Part shown: in pieces, positions 15,701-23,122 of the stretch
Position numbering within the stretch: the first letter of the stretch is position 1
Layout of the letters: every line of letters begins with the position of its first letter
Assembly (NCBI RefSeq): GCF_964266745.1
Contig: NZ_CAXWGX010000012.1
Location: forward strand, 581,392 to 645,391
Direction: 5' to 3'
Length of the DNA stretch: 64,000 bases
From: Propionicimonas sp020161015
GTDB lineage: Bacteria > Actinomycetota > Actinomycetes > Propionibacteriales > Propionibacteriaceae
Program-made: the position numbers and the translations under genes
The notes under the pieces: generated by a model
The model's database searches: none
What the model saw: the letters and a program-made list of their open reading frames with translations, nothing else
What the model was told of the DNA's origin: nothing

Positions 15701-16531
15701 GCCACGACCTGGGAGTTCGGCACGCTGCCGGAGCGGATCAGCCGGCCGATGCCGGGCTTCCCCGCTCTCGTTGACCGTGCCGACCGGGTCGGCGTCCAGG
15801 TCTTCGCCGACGAGGACGCGGCCCGGCGCGCCCACCGCAACGGGCTGCGTCGCCTGATCGCCCTGACCACGGTCGACCCCACGCGGTGGGTGGTCTCCCG
15901 CATGGGCAACGCCACGAAGCTGGCCCTGGCCACCTCGCCGTACCCGGACGTCCCGGCGCTGCTCGCCGACGCCCGGCTGAAGGCGATCGGGGAGCTGGCC
16001 GACGAGGTCGGCGGGCTGACGTCGGTGCGGGACGCGGAGGCGTTCGCGCGCCTCGCCGACACCGTGCGTGCGGGCGCCGCGTCGGCGATGCAGCGGGCCG
16101 TCGAGCGGACGGGCGAGATCCTCCAGCTGGCGGGGGACGCGCGGCGCCGGCTCCCCGACACGCGCCCGGACACCCGCGACGACGTGCGTGAGCAGCTCGA
16201 CGGGCTGGTGTACCGGGGCTTCGTCTCCGCCACGCCGGCGGACGCGTGGCTGCGGCTCCCGACCTACCTGAAGGCGATCCTGCGGCGGCTGGACGCCTCG
16301 GTGAGCAACCCGCGCCACGAGGCGGAGGGGCTGGCGGTCATCGCGGAGCTGGAGGACGACTACGCGCGGTTGTGCGCCCGCTTCCCGTCCGGGCCGCTGC
16401 CGGACGCCGTGGCGCGGATCGGGTGGTTGCTGGAGGAGCTGAGGGTCGGGCTGTTCGCCCAGGCGCTCGGGACGGCCGTCCCGGTGTCGGCCAAGCGGGT
16501 GCGGACGGCGATGGCCGCAGCGCTGGTGTGA
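12779..16531 (+). CDS. hrpA: ATP-dependent RNA helicase HrpA
   Basis: A 1250-residue DEAH-box helicase that unwinds mRNA structure and, in E. coli, rescues stalled ribosomes. It shows Walker A GETGSGKT (35-42), DEAH (129-132 in IIIDEAHERS), motif III SATID, motifs V/VI NVAETSLTVPGI and QRAGRCGRLGPG, then the helicase-associated domains and a long C-terminal DUF3418 region. Length equals the usual HrpA (about 1300). A TAGTAT box 9 bases before ATG points to a leaderless message. A strong terminator follows. Very secure. Confidence 0.97.
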   Translation: MNSPAIRFDEALPISAHVDEIRDALRAHQVLVVAGETGSGKTTQLPKICLLAGRTSIGHTQPRRIAARSVAARMAEELGEELGATVGFQVRFSSQRSRQTRVKVMTDGILLAEISHDRDLRRYDTIIIDEAHERSLNIDFLLGYLKQLLPRRPDLKVVITSATIDTARFSAHFDDAPVIEVSGRTYPVEVRYRPVVGTAEERDRDQVDAICDAVSELSTSLDGDILVFLSGEREIRDAAEAIAGLQLRFTEVVPLYARLSAAEQHRVFAPHTGRRIVLATNVAETSLTVPGIRYVVDPGFARISRYSARTKVQRLPIEPISQASANQRAGRCGRLGPGVCIRLYDEDDFASRPEFTQPEILRTNLASVILQMADAGLGDITRFPFVEPPDAGQVRDGLRLLTELGAIEQGRGRTPHGTVRLTKVGRMLARLPVDPRLGRMLVEADRQGCLREVLPIVAGIAIPDVRERPADDTAAADAAHRRFWAPLVGAAEATPDGSDIAALWRLWTYLRERRRELSGNAFRRLCRTEYLNFLRVREWQDLHTQLREACGEVGLHRNDAPAGMDRVHTAVLAGLLSHVGLLDEASMARPARGKRRGPAEYLGARGARFAINPGSSAARTNPPLVMAVELVETSRLWARTVAPVEAEWIEAVGGHLLKHTYSEPHWSARGGQCVAYERVTLLGVPVVAQRLVSYARIDPVVAREVFIASALVEGQWRTRHHFWARNQAVRAEAEQLADRNRRRDLLLDDAAIAAFYDARIPADVVTVAHFDRWWRDARRRDEHLLDLTIDDLVAPDADLDTGAFPDAWTVGGSDLPVDYAFDPGAGHDGVTVTVPLARLTSLDPAAFTWQVPGLRAEVATELIRALPKALRTRLVPAPDTARRALEWLAAHPGASDEPLWTALGRAVLALTGEQVPADAWRPEAVPDHLRVRFRVVAEGSDPVVGRDLAELSATLAPAVSSTLNAAASHLTHPGATTWEFGTLPERISRPMPGFPALVDRADRVGVQVFADEDAARRAHRNGLRRLIALTTVDPTRWVVSRMGNATKLALATSPYPDVPALLADARLKAIGELADEVGGLTSVRDAEAFARLADTVRAGAASAMQRAVERTGEILQLAGDARRRLPDTRPDTRDDVREQLDGLVYRGFVSATPADAWLRLPTYLKAILRRLDASVSNPRHEAEGLAVIAELEDDYARLCARFPSGPLPDAVARIGWLLEELRVGLFAQALGTAVPVSAKRVRTAMAAALV

Positions 16532-16534
16532 CGC

Positions 16535-16569
16535 AGAAGGGCCCCCGCGTCGAGCGCGGGGGCCCTTCT
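16535..16569 (+). terminator. Strong hairpin terminator after hrpA
   Basis: AGAAGGGCCCCCGCG and CGCGGGGGCCCTTCT form a perfect 15-base-pair stem around a 5-base loop, starting 4 bases after the hrpA stop. Confidence 0.85.
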
Positions 16570-16642
16570 GGCGTCGGAGTGCCGACCGCGGGAGGGGTAC
16601 CGGGTCGGAGCTCCTGGGGTGCCGGCGGGGTGACCGGTGTCC

Positions 16643-16816
16643 TCAGACGCCCACGGGGTGTGAGCGGAAGATGCCGGCGAGGGCGAATCGGGCGCGGGGG
16701 CGCTCGACGCTGTCCTTGGCGGCGGCAACGTGGCGGGTGGGGGTGAAGGCGCGAGCGGCGGCGAGCTCCTCGACGAGCCGCTCACGGTCGCGATCGATTG
16801 GGGTATAGCTCATCAT
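16643..16816 (-). CDS. Hypothetical 57-residue protein divergent from a LysR gene
   Basis: I do not recognise this small protein. It begins MMSYTPIDRDRERLVEELAAA and ends FALAGIFRSHPVGV; it is basic, with a likely central helix and no membrane segment or cysteine. Its promoter is well formed: TTGTCC, 17 bases, GACAAT, 6 bases, ATG 16816, a leaderless arrangement. The arms of a perfect inverted repeat lie over both promoter boxes. Together with the divergent LysR gene this suggests a regulated target gene. Reality of the gene is probable; role unknown. Confidence 0.6.
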   Translation of the reverse strand: MMSYTPIDRDRERLVEELAAARAFTPTRHVAAAKDSVERPRARFALAGIFRSHPVGV

Positions 16817-16823
16817 GGGAAAA

Positions 16824-16851
16824 TTGTCCCGCGATTGTTGATTCGGGACAA
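16824..16851. promoter_or_regulatory. Inverted repeat between LysR gene and 57-residue gene
   Basis: TTGTCCCG-N12-CGGGACAA is a perfect 8-base-arm inverted repeat. One arm overlaps the -10 and the other the -35 of the minus-strand small gene, and it lies 47 bases upstream of the LysR start. It is a strong candidate operator for the LysR protein. Confidence 0.7.
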
Positions 16852-16897
16852 GCTGAGTATCCCGAACAATCATTCGTCGATGCCGTATGATGAGGTC

Positions 16898-17836
16898 ATG
16901 CTCGACCTCAATCGCCTGCGCATCCTCCGGGCGGTGGTTTCCAGCGGTTCGGTCAACGACACGGCCCGCCGCCTGGGGCTGACCCCGTCCACCGTGAGCC
17001 AGCACGTGCACACGCTCGAGCGCGAGGTCGGATTCACCCTCGTCGAGCGCGTGGGCCGTGGCATCCGTCCCACCCCGGCGGCCATCGAGCTCGCCGCGGC
17101 GAGTGCCGACGCGCTCCAGGCGATGGCGATCCTCGAGGCCCAGGCCCGCGACCTGCGCGAGGGTGCCACCGACAAGCTCACCATGCGCACGTTCGCCTCG
17201 GCGGCGTACACCTGGATGCCGGCCGTGGCCAGGACCCTCCGGCAGGAGTTCCCCGGCCTGACCCTCGAGCTGTCGATCAACGAGAGCGACACCGCCGACA
17301 CCGCCGGCCAGGCCGACATCGAGGTGCACACCGAGGTGCCGGGCGACCATCCCCGCGTGCCGCCCGCGTTCCAGCGCGTCGAGCTGGGCGGCGACGACTT
17401 CCTGGTCGCGCTCCCGCACGACCACCCGCTCGCCGAGGCCGGGACGATGGACCTCGCCGAGTTCAGCGAGGACGACTGGGTGCAGTACGACTTCCGCGAC
17501 GAGATGGCGACCCGCCTGGCGACCGATGCCTGCGCAGCAGCCGGCTTCACGCCGCGCTTCGTGGCCCGCGCCCAGGACCACGTCACCGGCCTGGCGTTCG
17601 TGGCCGCCGGCGTCGGGATCGCGCTCGTCCCCGGGCTGGCGCTGGGGTGGTCGGGCTTCGAGGTGGCCTACGTCCGCCCGACGAACCCCACGCCGTTCCG
17701 CCGCATCGTCGCCCTCGTGCGCGAGAGCGTCCGCGCGAACCCGGCCGCCGCCCGCACCATCGAACTGCTCGGTGACCTCGGGGGGCGCCTCAACGAACTG
17801 ACCCCGACCGAGCTCGCCCGCCGCGCGCACCGCTGA
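16898..17836 (+). CDS. LysR-family transcriptional regulator
   Basis: The 312-residue protein has an N-terminal winged HTH (about 1-60; LNRLRILRAVVSSGSVNDTA, TPSTVSQHVHTLEREVG) and a C-terminal periplasmic-binding-type effector domain (about 88-295). LysR proteins usually activate or repress a divergent gene in response to a small metabolite; the effector is unknown. A TATGAT box ends 6 bases before ATG 16898, so I use this start instead of the ATG at 16880. The divergent partner is the 57-residue gene, with a perfect palindrome between them. Confidence 0.92.
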   Translation: MLDLNRLRILRAVVSSGSVNDTARRLGLTPSTVSQHVHTLEREVGFTLVERVGRGIRPTPAAIELAAASADALQAMAILEAQARDLREGATDKLTMRTFASAAYTWMPAVARTLRQEFPGLTLELSINESDTADTAGQADIEVHTEVPGDHPRVPPAFQRVELGGDDFLVALPHDHPLAEAGTMDLAEFSEDDWVQYDFRDEMATRLATDACAAAGFTPRFVARAQDHVTGLAFVAAGVGIALVPGLALGWSGFEVAYVRPTNPTPFRRIVALVRESVRANPAAARTIELLGDLGGRLNELTPTELARRAHR

Positions 17837-17903
17837 CGGGCCGCGCCGTCAGCCCACAGCGCAATGCCGCGGTGGTGGCAGGGGGCCGGGGTACAGTGGC
17901 CGG

Positions 17904-18803
17904 GTGCTGGATCCGCGGTTGCTGTACACCCTCAACCCTGCGCTCATGGAGTCCGTCCGCGGGACGCGTCCCGCCCTCCTCCACCTCCTCGACGGCTACA
18001 TCGACGCAGGGTCGGTGACGCACGCGGCGGGGCGCTACCTGCTGGAGGCCTGCGAGCACGAGGTGCTGGTGGAGTTCGACCACGACCAGCTGCACGACTA
18101 CCGTTCGCGACGGCCGCAGATGGTGTTCGACACCAACCAGTGGGTGTCGATGACCGACTTCTCGCTGGTGATCCACCGGCTTCTGGACGCGGAGGGCACG
18201 CCGTTCCTGATGCTCACCGGTCCCGAGCCGGACACGCAGTGGAACCGGGCGACCGCCGCCGTGCTGGGCCTGGCGGAGCGGCTCGACGTGTCCCGCCTGA
18301 TCACTGTCTCCGGGGTCCCGATGGCCGTCCCCCACACGCGGCCGACCCTGGTCACAGCCCACGCCACCGACCCGCACACCATCAGCGGCAATCCGATGTG
18401 GATCGACCGCGTGCAGCTGCCGGGCAGCTTCTCCCACGTCCTCGAGTTCCGCGCGGGCGAGGCCGGGATGCTCGCGCAGGGCTTCGTCGCCCACGTGCCG
18501 CACTACCTCGCGCAGACGACGTTCCCGCAGGCCGTCGAGGCCGTCCTGCGACGGGTGGCGGACGCCGCAGGGCTCGAGTTCCCGCTGGCCGAGCTGTCCG
18601 AGAGGGCGGCCGCCAACCTGGCCGGGATCGAGAGCGAGACCGCGGAGGACGCCGACTTCCCGGCCGTCGTGAAGGCGCTGGAGGAGCAGTACGACCGGCT
18701 GAGCAGCAGTGGTGCGGCGTCCGTGCCCAGCGCGGAGGAGATCGGCGCGGCGGTCGAGCAGTTCCTGGCCGAGCAGGACCCGCCCAACGACTTCCGGCGG
18801 TAG
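17904..18803 (+). CDS. PAC2 family protein
   Basis: The 299-residue protein belongs to the PAC2 family, related to proteasome-assembly chaperones and common in actinobacteria (the Rv2714 type). Characteristic parts are LLHLLDGYIDAGSVTHAAGRYL near residue 27, TDFSLVIHRLLD, LTGPEPDTQWNRATAAVLG and VPHYLAQTTFPQAVEAVLRR. Its precise biochemical role is unsettled. A TACAGT box ends 6 bases before the GTG, the leaderless pattern. The tesB-like gene starts 2 bases after its stop, so they are cotranscribed. The homologue also sits in the sigA-sigB-nrdR-lexA region of mycobacteria. Confidence 0.9.
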   Translation: MLDPRLLYTLNPALMESVRGTRPALLHLLDGYIDAGSVTHAAGRYLLEACEHEVLVEFDHDQLHDYRSRRPQMVFDTNQWVSMTDFSLVIHRLLDAEGTPFLMLTGPEPDTQWNRATAAVLGLAERLDVSRLITVSGVPMAVPHTRPTLVTAHATDPHTISGNPMWIDRVQLPGSFSHVLEFRAGEAGMLAQGFVAHVPHYLAQTTFPQAVEAVLRRVADAAGLEFPLAELSERAAANLAGIESETAEDADFPAVVKALEEQYDRLSSSGAASVPSAEEIGAAVEQFLAEQDPPNDFRR

Positions 18804-18805
18804 GC

Positions 18806-19663
18806 GTGCCGGAGTCCGTCGATGAGCTGATCGGGATCCTGGACCTCGAGCAGACCTCCGAGGTGACCTTCCTCGGCCAGGACGCGGGGTCGGCCCGCCA
18901 GCGCGTGTTCGGCGGCCAGGTGCTCGCCCAGGCCCTGACCGCGGGATACCGCACGGTGCCGCAGGGCCGGGTCGCCCACTCCCTTGGCGCCTACTTCCTC
19001 CGCGCCGGCGTGGCCGGCACGCCGATCAACTACACCGTCGAGAGCACCCGCGACGGCGGCAGCTTCTCCGCGCGCCGGATCGTCGCCGACCAGGGCGGAC
19101 GGGTCATCTTCTCGATGGTGTGCTCGTTCCACGAGCTCGAGGCCGGTCTCGACCACGCCGACGCGACGCCACTGGGCGTGCCCGACCCCCAGGACTGCCC
19201 GCCGCTGTCGGAGGTGCTGGGGGCACGGTCGCGGCGGGCCGTCGAGGCCTGGCGCCAGGAATGGGGCGTGCTGGAGACCCGGTTCGCCTCGGACACCTCC
19301 ACCCTCAGCGCCGCCGGGGCGCGGGACGCGGCGATGAAGGTCTGGGTGCGCTCCGAGAGCGCGCTGCCCGACGACCGTCAGCTGCACCAGGCGGTCCTGG
19401 CCTACCTCAGCGACCTGACCCTGCTCGCGGTGAGCACCGTCCCGCACCCGGTCGAGTTCGCCGGCCCGACCATGCAGGTGGCCTCGATCGACCACTCGAT
19501 GTGGTTCCACCGTCCGGCGCGGGCGGACGAGTGGCTGCTCTACGACCAGGTGTCCCCGTCGGCCTCGGCCGGCCTGGGGTTCAGCTTCGGCCGGCTGTTC
19601 TCCGCCGGCCGTCTCGCCGCGTCGTGCGCCCAGGAGGGCCTGATCCGGCTCCTGAAGGACTGA
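18806..19663 (+). CDS. tesB: Acyl-CoA thioesterase II
   Basis: This 285-residue double hot-dog protein hydrolyses acyl-CoA to free acid and CoA. It shows FGGQVLAQALTAGYRTVP, then HSLGAYFLRAGVAGTPINY, RDGGSFSARRIVADQGG, and a second half with LAYLSDLTLLAVSTVPH and SIDHSMWFHRP carrying the catalytic Asp, all standard for TesB. GTG 18806 follows the PAC2 stop directly, implying coupling. An imperfect terminator shared with the convergent sigB gene lies just downstream. Secure. Confidence 0.94.
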   Translation: MPESVDELIGILDLEQTSEVTFLGQDAGSARQRVFGGQVLAQALTAGYRTVPQGRVAHSLGAYFLRAGVAGTPINYTVESTRDGGSFSARRIVADQGGRVIFSMVCSFHELEAGLDHADATPLGVPDPQDCPPLSEVLGARSRRAVEAWRQEWGVLETRFASDTSTLSAAGARDAAMKVWVRSESALPDDRQLHQAVLAYLSDLTLLAVSTVPHPVEFAGPTMQVASIDHSMWFHRPARADEWLLYDQVSPSASAGLGFSFGRLFSAGRLAASCAQEGLIRLLKD

Positions 19664-19697
19664 CCGCGTCGCCACCGCTCCGGTCGCGGACGAACGA

Positions 19698-19740
19698 AAG
19701 CCCCGGGGCGGCCGTGCTGGGGTCGGCCGTCCTGGGGCTT
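19698..19740. terminator. Imperfect bidirectional terminator, tesB / sigB
   Basis: AAGCCCCGGGGCGGCC and GGCCGTCCTGGGGCTT form a 16-base stem with two mismatches around an 11-base loop, between the convergent tesB and sigB genes. Confidence 0.6.
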
Positions 19741-19767
19741 CCGTGTGATCCCGGAGTGTCCCGAGGC

Positions 19768-20718
19768 TCAGGCCGCCTCGGAGTCCTCCCGGAGCTTGGA
19801 AATCGCGTGCCGCTCGATCTGCCGAACCCGCTCCGCGGTGATGCCCCAGATCGCGGCGATGTCGGCGAGCTTGGCCTGGCGGCCGTCGAGCAGGCCGTAC
19901 CGGCGGCGCACCACGTCGGCGGAGCGCTCGTCGAGACTGGACAGCATGGCGTCGAGCCGGGCGCGGTCCTCCGCGTCGAGCACGACCTCGTCGGGGCCGG
20001 GGGACATCTCGCGGGCCAGGAGGTCGCCGAGGGCGGTGTCGCCGTCCTCCTCGACCGGGGCGTCAAGGCTCACGTGGTCGCGCGAGAGACGAAGCAGGTC
20101 GATCACCTGCTCCTCGGGGACGCCGAGCTCGTCGGCGATCTCGAACAGCTCCGGCTCACGTCCGAAGCGGCGCTCGAGCGTCCGGCGGACCGCGGACACC
20201 TGGTTGACCTGCTCGGCGACGTGGACGGGGAGCCGGACGATGCGTCCCTGCTGGGCGATGCCGCGGGAGATGGACTGGCGCACCCACCAGGTGGCGTAGG
20301 TCGAGAACTTGAAGCCCTTGGTGTAGTCGAACTTCTCGACCGCGCGGATCAGGCCGGTGTTGCCCTCCTGCACCAGGTCGAGCAGCGGCATCTGCGCGCG
20401 GCCGTACTTGCGGGCGACGGAGACGACGAGGCGGAGGTTCGCGGTGATGAAGCGCTGCATGGCTGCCTCGCCCTCCGCGGCGATCGTGCGCAGCTCGTCC
20501 TCGGTGGCCCGCACGCGCCGGAGGCCGTCCTCGGTCTCCTCCAGGGTGCCGTCGAGGATCGCCTGGGCGTAGCGGCCGGCCTCGATGAGCTTGGCCAGCT
20601 GCACTTCCTCCTCGGCCGTCAGCAGCGGCGTCTTGGCGATGCCGTCCAGATAGAGGCCGACGGCATCCTTTCCATCGATGCCGTCCGTCGTGCGGACCCT
20701 GTGTGCGGTAGCAATCAC
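19768..20718 (-). CDS. sigB: Group 2 sigma factor SigB
   Basis: The 316-residue sigma-70 factor has regions 1.2 (DAVGLYLDGIAKTPLLTAEEE), 2 (NLRLVVSVARKYGRAQMPLLD, GFKFSTYATWWVRQSI), 3 and 4.2 (GITAERVRQIERHAISKLR). It lacks the long acidic N-terminus of the primary factor and so is a non-essential stationary/stress sigma like actinobacterial SigB. It starts at GTG 20718 behind AAGGGAG. SigA lies 2.4 kb away, as in other actinobacteria. In M. tuberculosis ideR sits beside sigB; here tesB occupies that side instead. Confidence 0.93.
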   Translation of the reverse strand: MIATAHRVRTTDGIDGKDAVGLYLDGIAKTPLLTAEEEVQLAKLIEAGRYAQAILDGTLEETEDGLRRVRATEDELRTIAAEGEAAMQRFITANLRLVVSVARKYGRAQMPLLDLVQEGNTGLIRAVEKFDYTKGFKFSTYATWWVRQSISRGIAQQGRIVRLPVHVAEQVNQVSAVRRTLERRFGREPELFEIADELGVPEEQVIDLLRLSRDHVSLDAPVEEDGDTALGDLLAREMSPGPDEVVLDAEDRARLDAMLSSLDERSADVVRRRYGLLDGRQAKLADIAAIWGITAERVRQIERHAISKLREDSEAA

Positions 20719-20867
20719 GGAGACTCCCTTTCGCTCGTCATCAGTACAACGTGCGAGCAGGGCGGTTTTCTGCCCAGAACGCCCCTGAGCATCCCCGGAG
20801 AGCAGCCGTAGGGGCCAGATTCAGACCACGGTCGTACGTACCCCCATACCCAGGGCTGTGGCCGGAC

Positions 20868-22997
20868 TCACCCGGCGGGATGAGGAGGGGTCGCAGAGAC
20901 CATCCAGGCCAGCTCGAACGCCGCGTCCCGCCACGCCTGGTACCGGCCGGAATTGCCGCCGTGCCCGGCCGCCACCTCGGTGCGCAGCAGGACCCGGTCC
21001 GTCGCCCCGGTGACGTGCCGCAGTTGGGCCACCCACTTCGCCGGCTCGGTGACCTCGACCCGGGTGTCGTTCAGGCCGGCCGTCACCAGGATCGGCGGGT
21101 AGGGCAGCTCGCGGACGTTCTCGTAGGGGGAGTAGGCCCGCATCCTGGCGTACGCCTCCGGGTCGTGCAGCGGGTCGCCCCACTCCTCCCACTCGCTCAC
21201 CGTGAGCGGGAGGTCGGGGTCGAGCGTCGTGGTCAGCGCGTCGACGAAGGGGACGGCGGCGTGCGCGGCGCCGAAAGCGTCCGGGGCGAGGTTGAGGGCC
21301 GCCCCGATCAGGAGCCCGCCGGCGCTGCCGCCCTCCGCGACCAGGCGGGACGTCGTCGTGTAGCCGGCGGCGACGAGATGGCGGGCACAGGCGACGAAGT
21401 CGGTGAACGTGTTCTGCTTGGCCGCGAGCTTGCCGGCGTCGTACCAGGCGCGGCCGAGCTCGCCCCCGCCCCGGACGTGGGCGATCGCGTACACGTAGCC
21501 GCGGTCGAGGAGGCTCAGCCGGGCGATCGAGAACGTCGGCGCGACGCTGATCTCGTACGCGCCGTAGCCGTAGAGGACGCACCCGGCGGAGCCGTCGAGC
21601 GGCGTGTCGGCCCGGTACACCAGCGACAGGGGGACGCGGGTGCCGTCCGGTGCGGTCGCCCACTCCCGGCGCTGCACGTAGTCGGTGGGCCGGTACGGTC
21701 CGTGCACGGGGTGGTCGAGCACCGGACGCTGCTTGAGCAGGCGCCGCGAGCCGTCGGAGAGGGAGTGCTCCAGGACCTGGTCGGGGGTGACCATCGACTG
21801 GTAGTGCAGCCGGATGCGGTCGGTGTCGGCCTCGTCACCGTCGTCGGCGTCCACCTGGTACAGCGGCTCGTCGAATGCGAGGGGGACCTCGGCGCCGAGG
21901 TCGCCGGAGGCGTCCCTGTGCCGCAGCGCGACGGTCTGGATGCCTTCGCGGCGAAGGCTCATCACGAGTACGCGGTCGTAGGCGGTGACGCCGAGCAGTC
22001 GCGTGCCCTCCTCGCCGGGGCGCAGCGTGCGCCACTGCTCGTGCGAGGTGGCCGCCAGCGGGGCCTCGGCGAGCGCGAAGTCGGGCGCGCCGTCGTTGTG
22101 GACGATGAACAGCCGGTCGCCGGCGATCTCGACGTCGTACTCCACGCCCTCCCGGCGGCCCGTCAGTGCGCGCAGCCCGGACGCCGGGTCCGTCGCGTCG
22201 AGCAGCCACACCTGGGTGGTGGTCTTGCTGGCGGCGGCCAGCTGCACCCAGCGGTTGTCGCGCGAGGCGTCCACTCCGAGCCAGAACCGCTCGTCGGGCT
22301 CGGTGTGCAACAGCTCGTCCGCACCCTGGTCGCCGAGCCGGTGCCACCACAGCCGGTCCGGACGCCAGGCGTCGTCGACCGTCAGGTAGCAGAAGGCGCC
22401 GTCGCCGGCCCAGCATCCGCCGGCGGCCACCTCCGCCACCTCGTCGGGCAGGTCCTCGCCGGTGGCGAGATCGCGGAACCGGAGGCGGTAGCGCTCGTCG
22501 CCCTCGGTGTCGACGGAGTAGGCCGCACGGCGTCCGTCGGGGGAGACCTCGAAGCACCCGAGCGCGAAGAAGTCCGACCCGGCGGCCAGCTCCTGCACGT
22601 CGAGGAGCAGGAGCTCGCCGTCGGGCGTCCCCGCGGACGGGTCGGGCAGGCTGTCGCGTCCCGCGGCCGGGCAACGGTGGATGCTGGGGTAGTCCAGGCC
22701 CTCCGTGGTGCGGGAGTAGTACCAGAACTCGCCCAGGCCCGGGTGGCGGGCGAACTCGGGCACGCTCAGGTCGGTCTGCCGGGTGCGGGCGGAGATGTCG
22801 GCGAACAGCTCCTCGCGAAGCCCGGCCAGCGGAGCCGTGACCGCCTCCGTCCACGCGTTCTCCGCCGCGAGGTAGGCGAGGAACTCCGGGTCGGACTTGT
22901 CCCGCATCCACGCGTAGGGGTCGACGAAGGTGTCGCCGTGGTGGACGCGGGGTTCCGGCCGGCGCGGTGCGACCGGCGGAAGGAGGGGTATTGCCAT
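20868..22997 (-). CDS. Oligopeptidase B-type S9 serine peptidase
   Basis: This 709-residue cytosolic peptidase cuts short peptides. The N-terminal seven-bladed propeller (PRVHHGDTFVDPYAWMRDK, then repeated strands) gates a C-terminal alpha/beta hydrolase with catalytic Ser in EGGSAGGLLIG, Asp in TAGLNDTRVE and His in AAGHGGNSGRY. The motif HVRGGGELGRAWYDAG and length match oligopeptidase B (PtrB) rather than true prolyl oligopeptidase. A TAGGCT box ends 6 bases before ATG 22997, so I prefer that start to the GTG at 23003. It lies between sigB and sigA with no evident functional link. Confidence 0.92.
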   Translation of the reverse strand: MAIPLLPPVAPRRPEPRVHHGDTFVDPYAWMRDKSDPEFLAYLAAENAWTEAVTAPLAGLREELFADISARTRQTDLSVPEFARHPGLGEFWYYSRTTEGLDYPSIHRCPAAGRDSLPDPSAGTPDGELLLLDVQELAAGSDFFALGCFEVSPDGRRAAYSVDTEGDERYRLRFRDLATGEDLPDEVAEVAAGGCWAGDGAFCYLTVDDAWRPDRLWWHRLGDQGADELLHTEPDERFWLGVDASRDNRWVQLAAASKTTTQVWLLDATDPASGLRALTGRREGVEYDVEIAGDRLFIVHNDGAPDFALAEAPLAATSHEQWRTLRPGEEGTRLLGVTAYDRVLVMSLRREGIQTVALRHRDASGDLGAEVPLAFDEPLYQVDADDGDEADTDRIRLHYQSMVTPDQVLEHSLSDGSRRLLKQRPVLDHPVHGPYRPTDYVQRREWATAPDGTRVPLSLVYRADTPLDGSAGCVLYGYGAYEISVAPTFSIARLSLLDRGYVYAIAHVRGGGELGRAWYDAGKLAAKQNTFTDFVACARHLVAAGYTTTSRLVAEGGSAGGLLIGAALNLAPDAFGAAHAAVPFVDALTTTLDPDLPLTVSEWEEWGDPLHDPEAYARMRAYSPYENVRELPYPPILVTAGLNDTRVEVTEPAKWVAQLRHVTGATDRVLLRTEVAAGHGGNSGRYQAWRDAAFELAWMVSATPPHPAG

Positions 22998-23068
22998 GGC
23001 CACAGCCTAAAGTGCTGCCCCGGCTTGGGGCTTTGCCGATCCCGTGGCACAATGGGGCAGGCGAAGTA

Positions 23069-23089
23069 TTGACAACACCCGGTTGTTGT
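23069..23089 (+). promoter_or_regulatory. TTGACA box overlapping inverted repeat upstream of sigA
   Basis: A consensus -35 (TTGACA, 23069-23074) overlaps the inverted repeat ACAACA-N6-TGTTGT (23072-23089), 34 bases before the sigA GTG. No good -10 box is seen at the right distance, so promoter use is uncertain, but the repeat could bind a regulator. Confidence 0.4.
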
Positions 23090-23122
23090 GCGCCCTTGAA
23101 CGCCCTGCGAGAGGTTAGCCCC

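Noticed and set aside
12713..16318. 1201-codon frame antisense to hrpA
   Set aside because: All helicase motifs lie on the plus strand; the antisense translation is low complexity.
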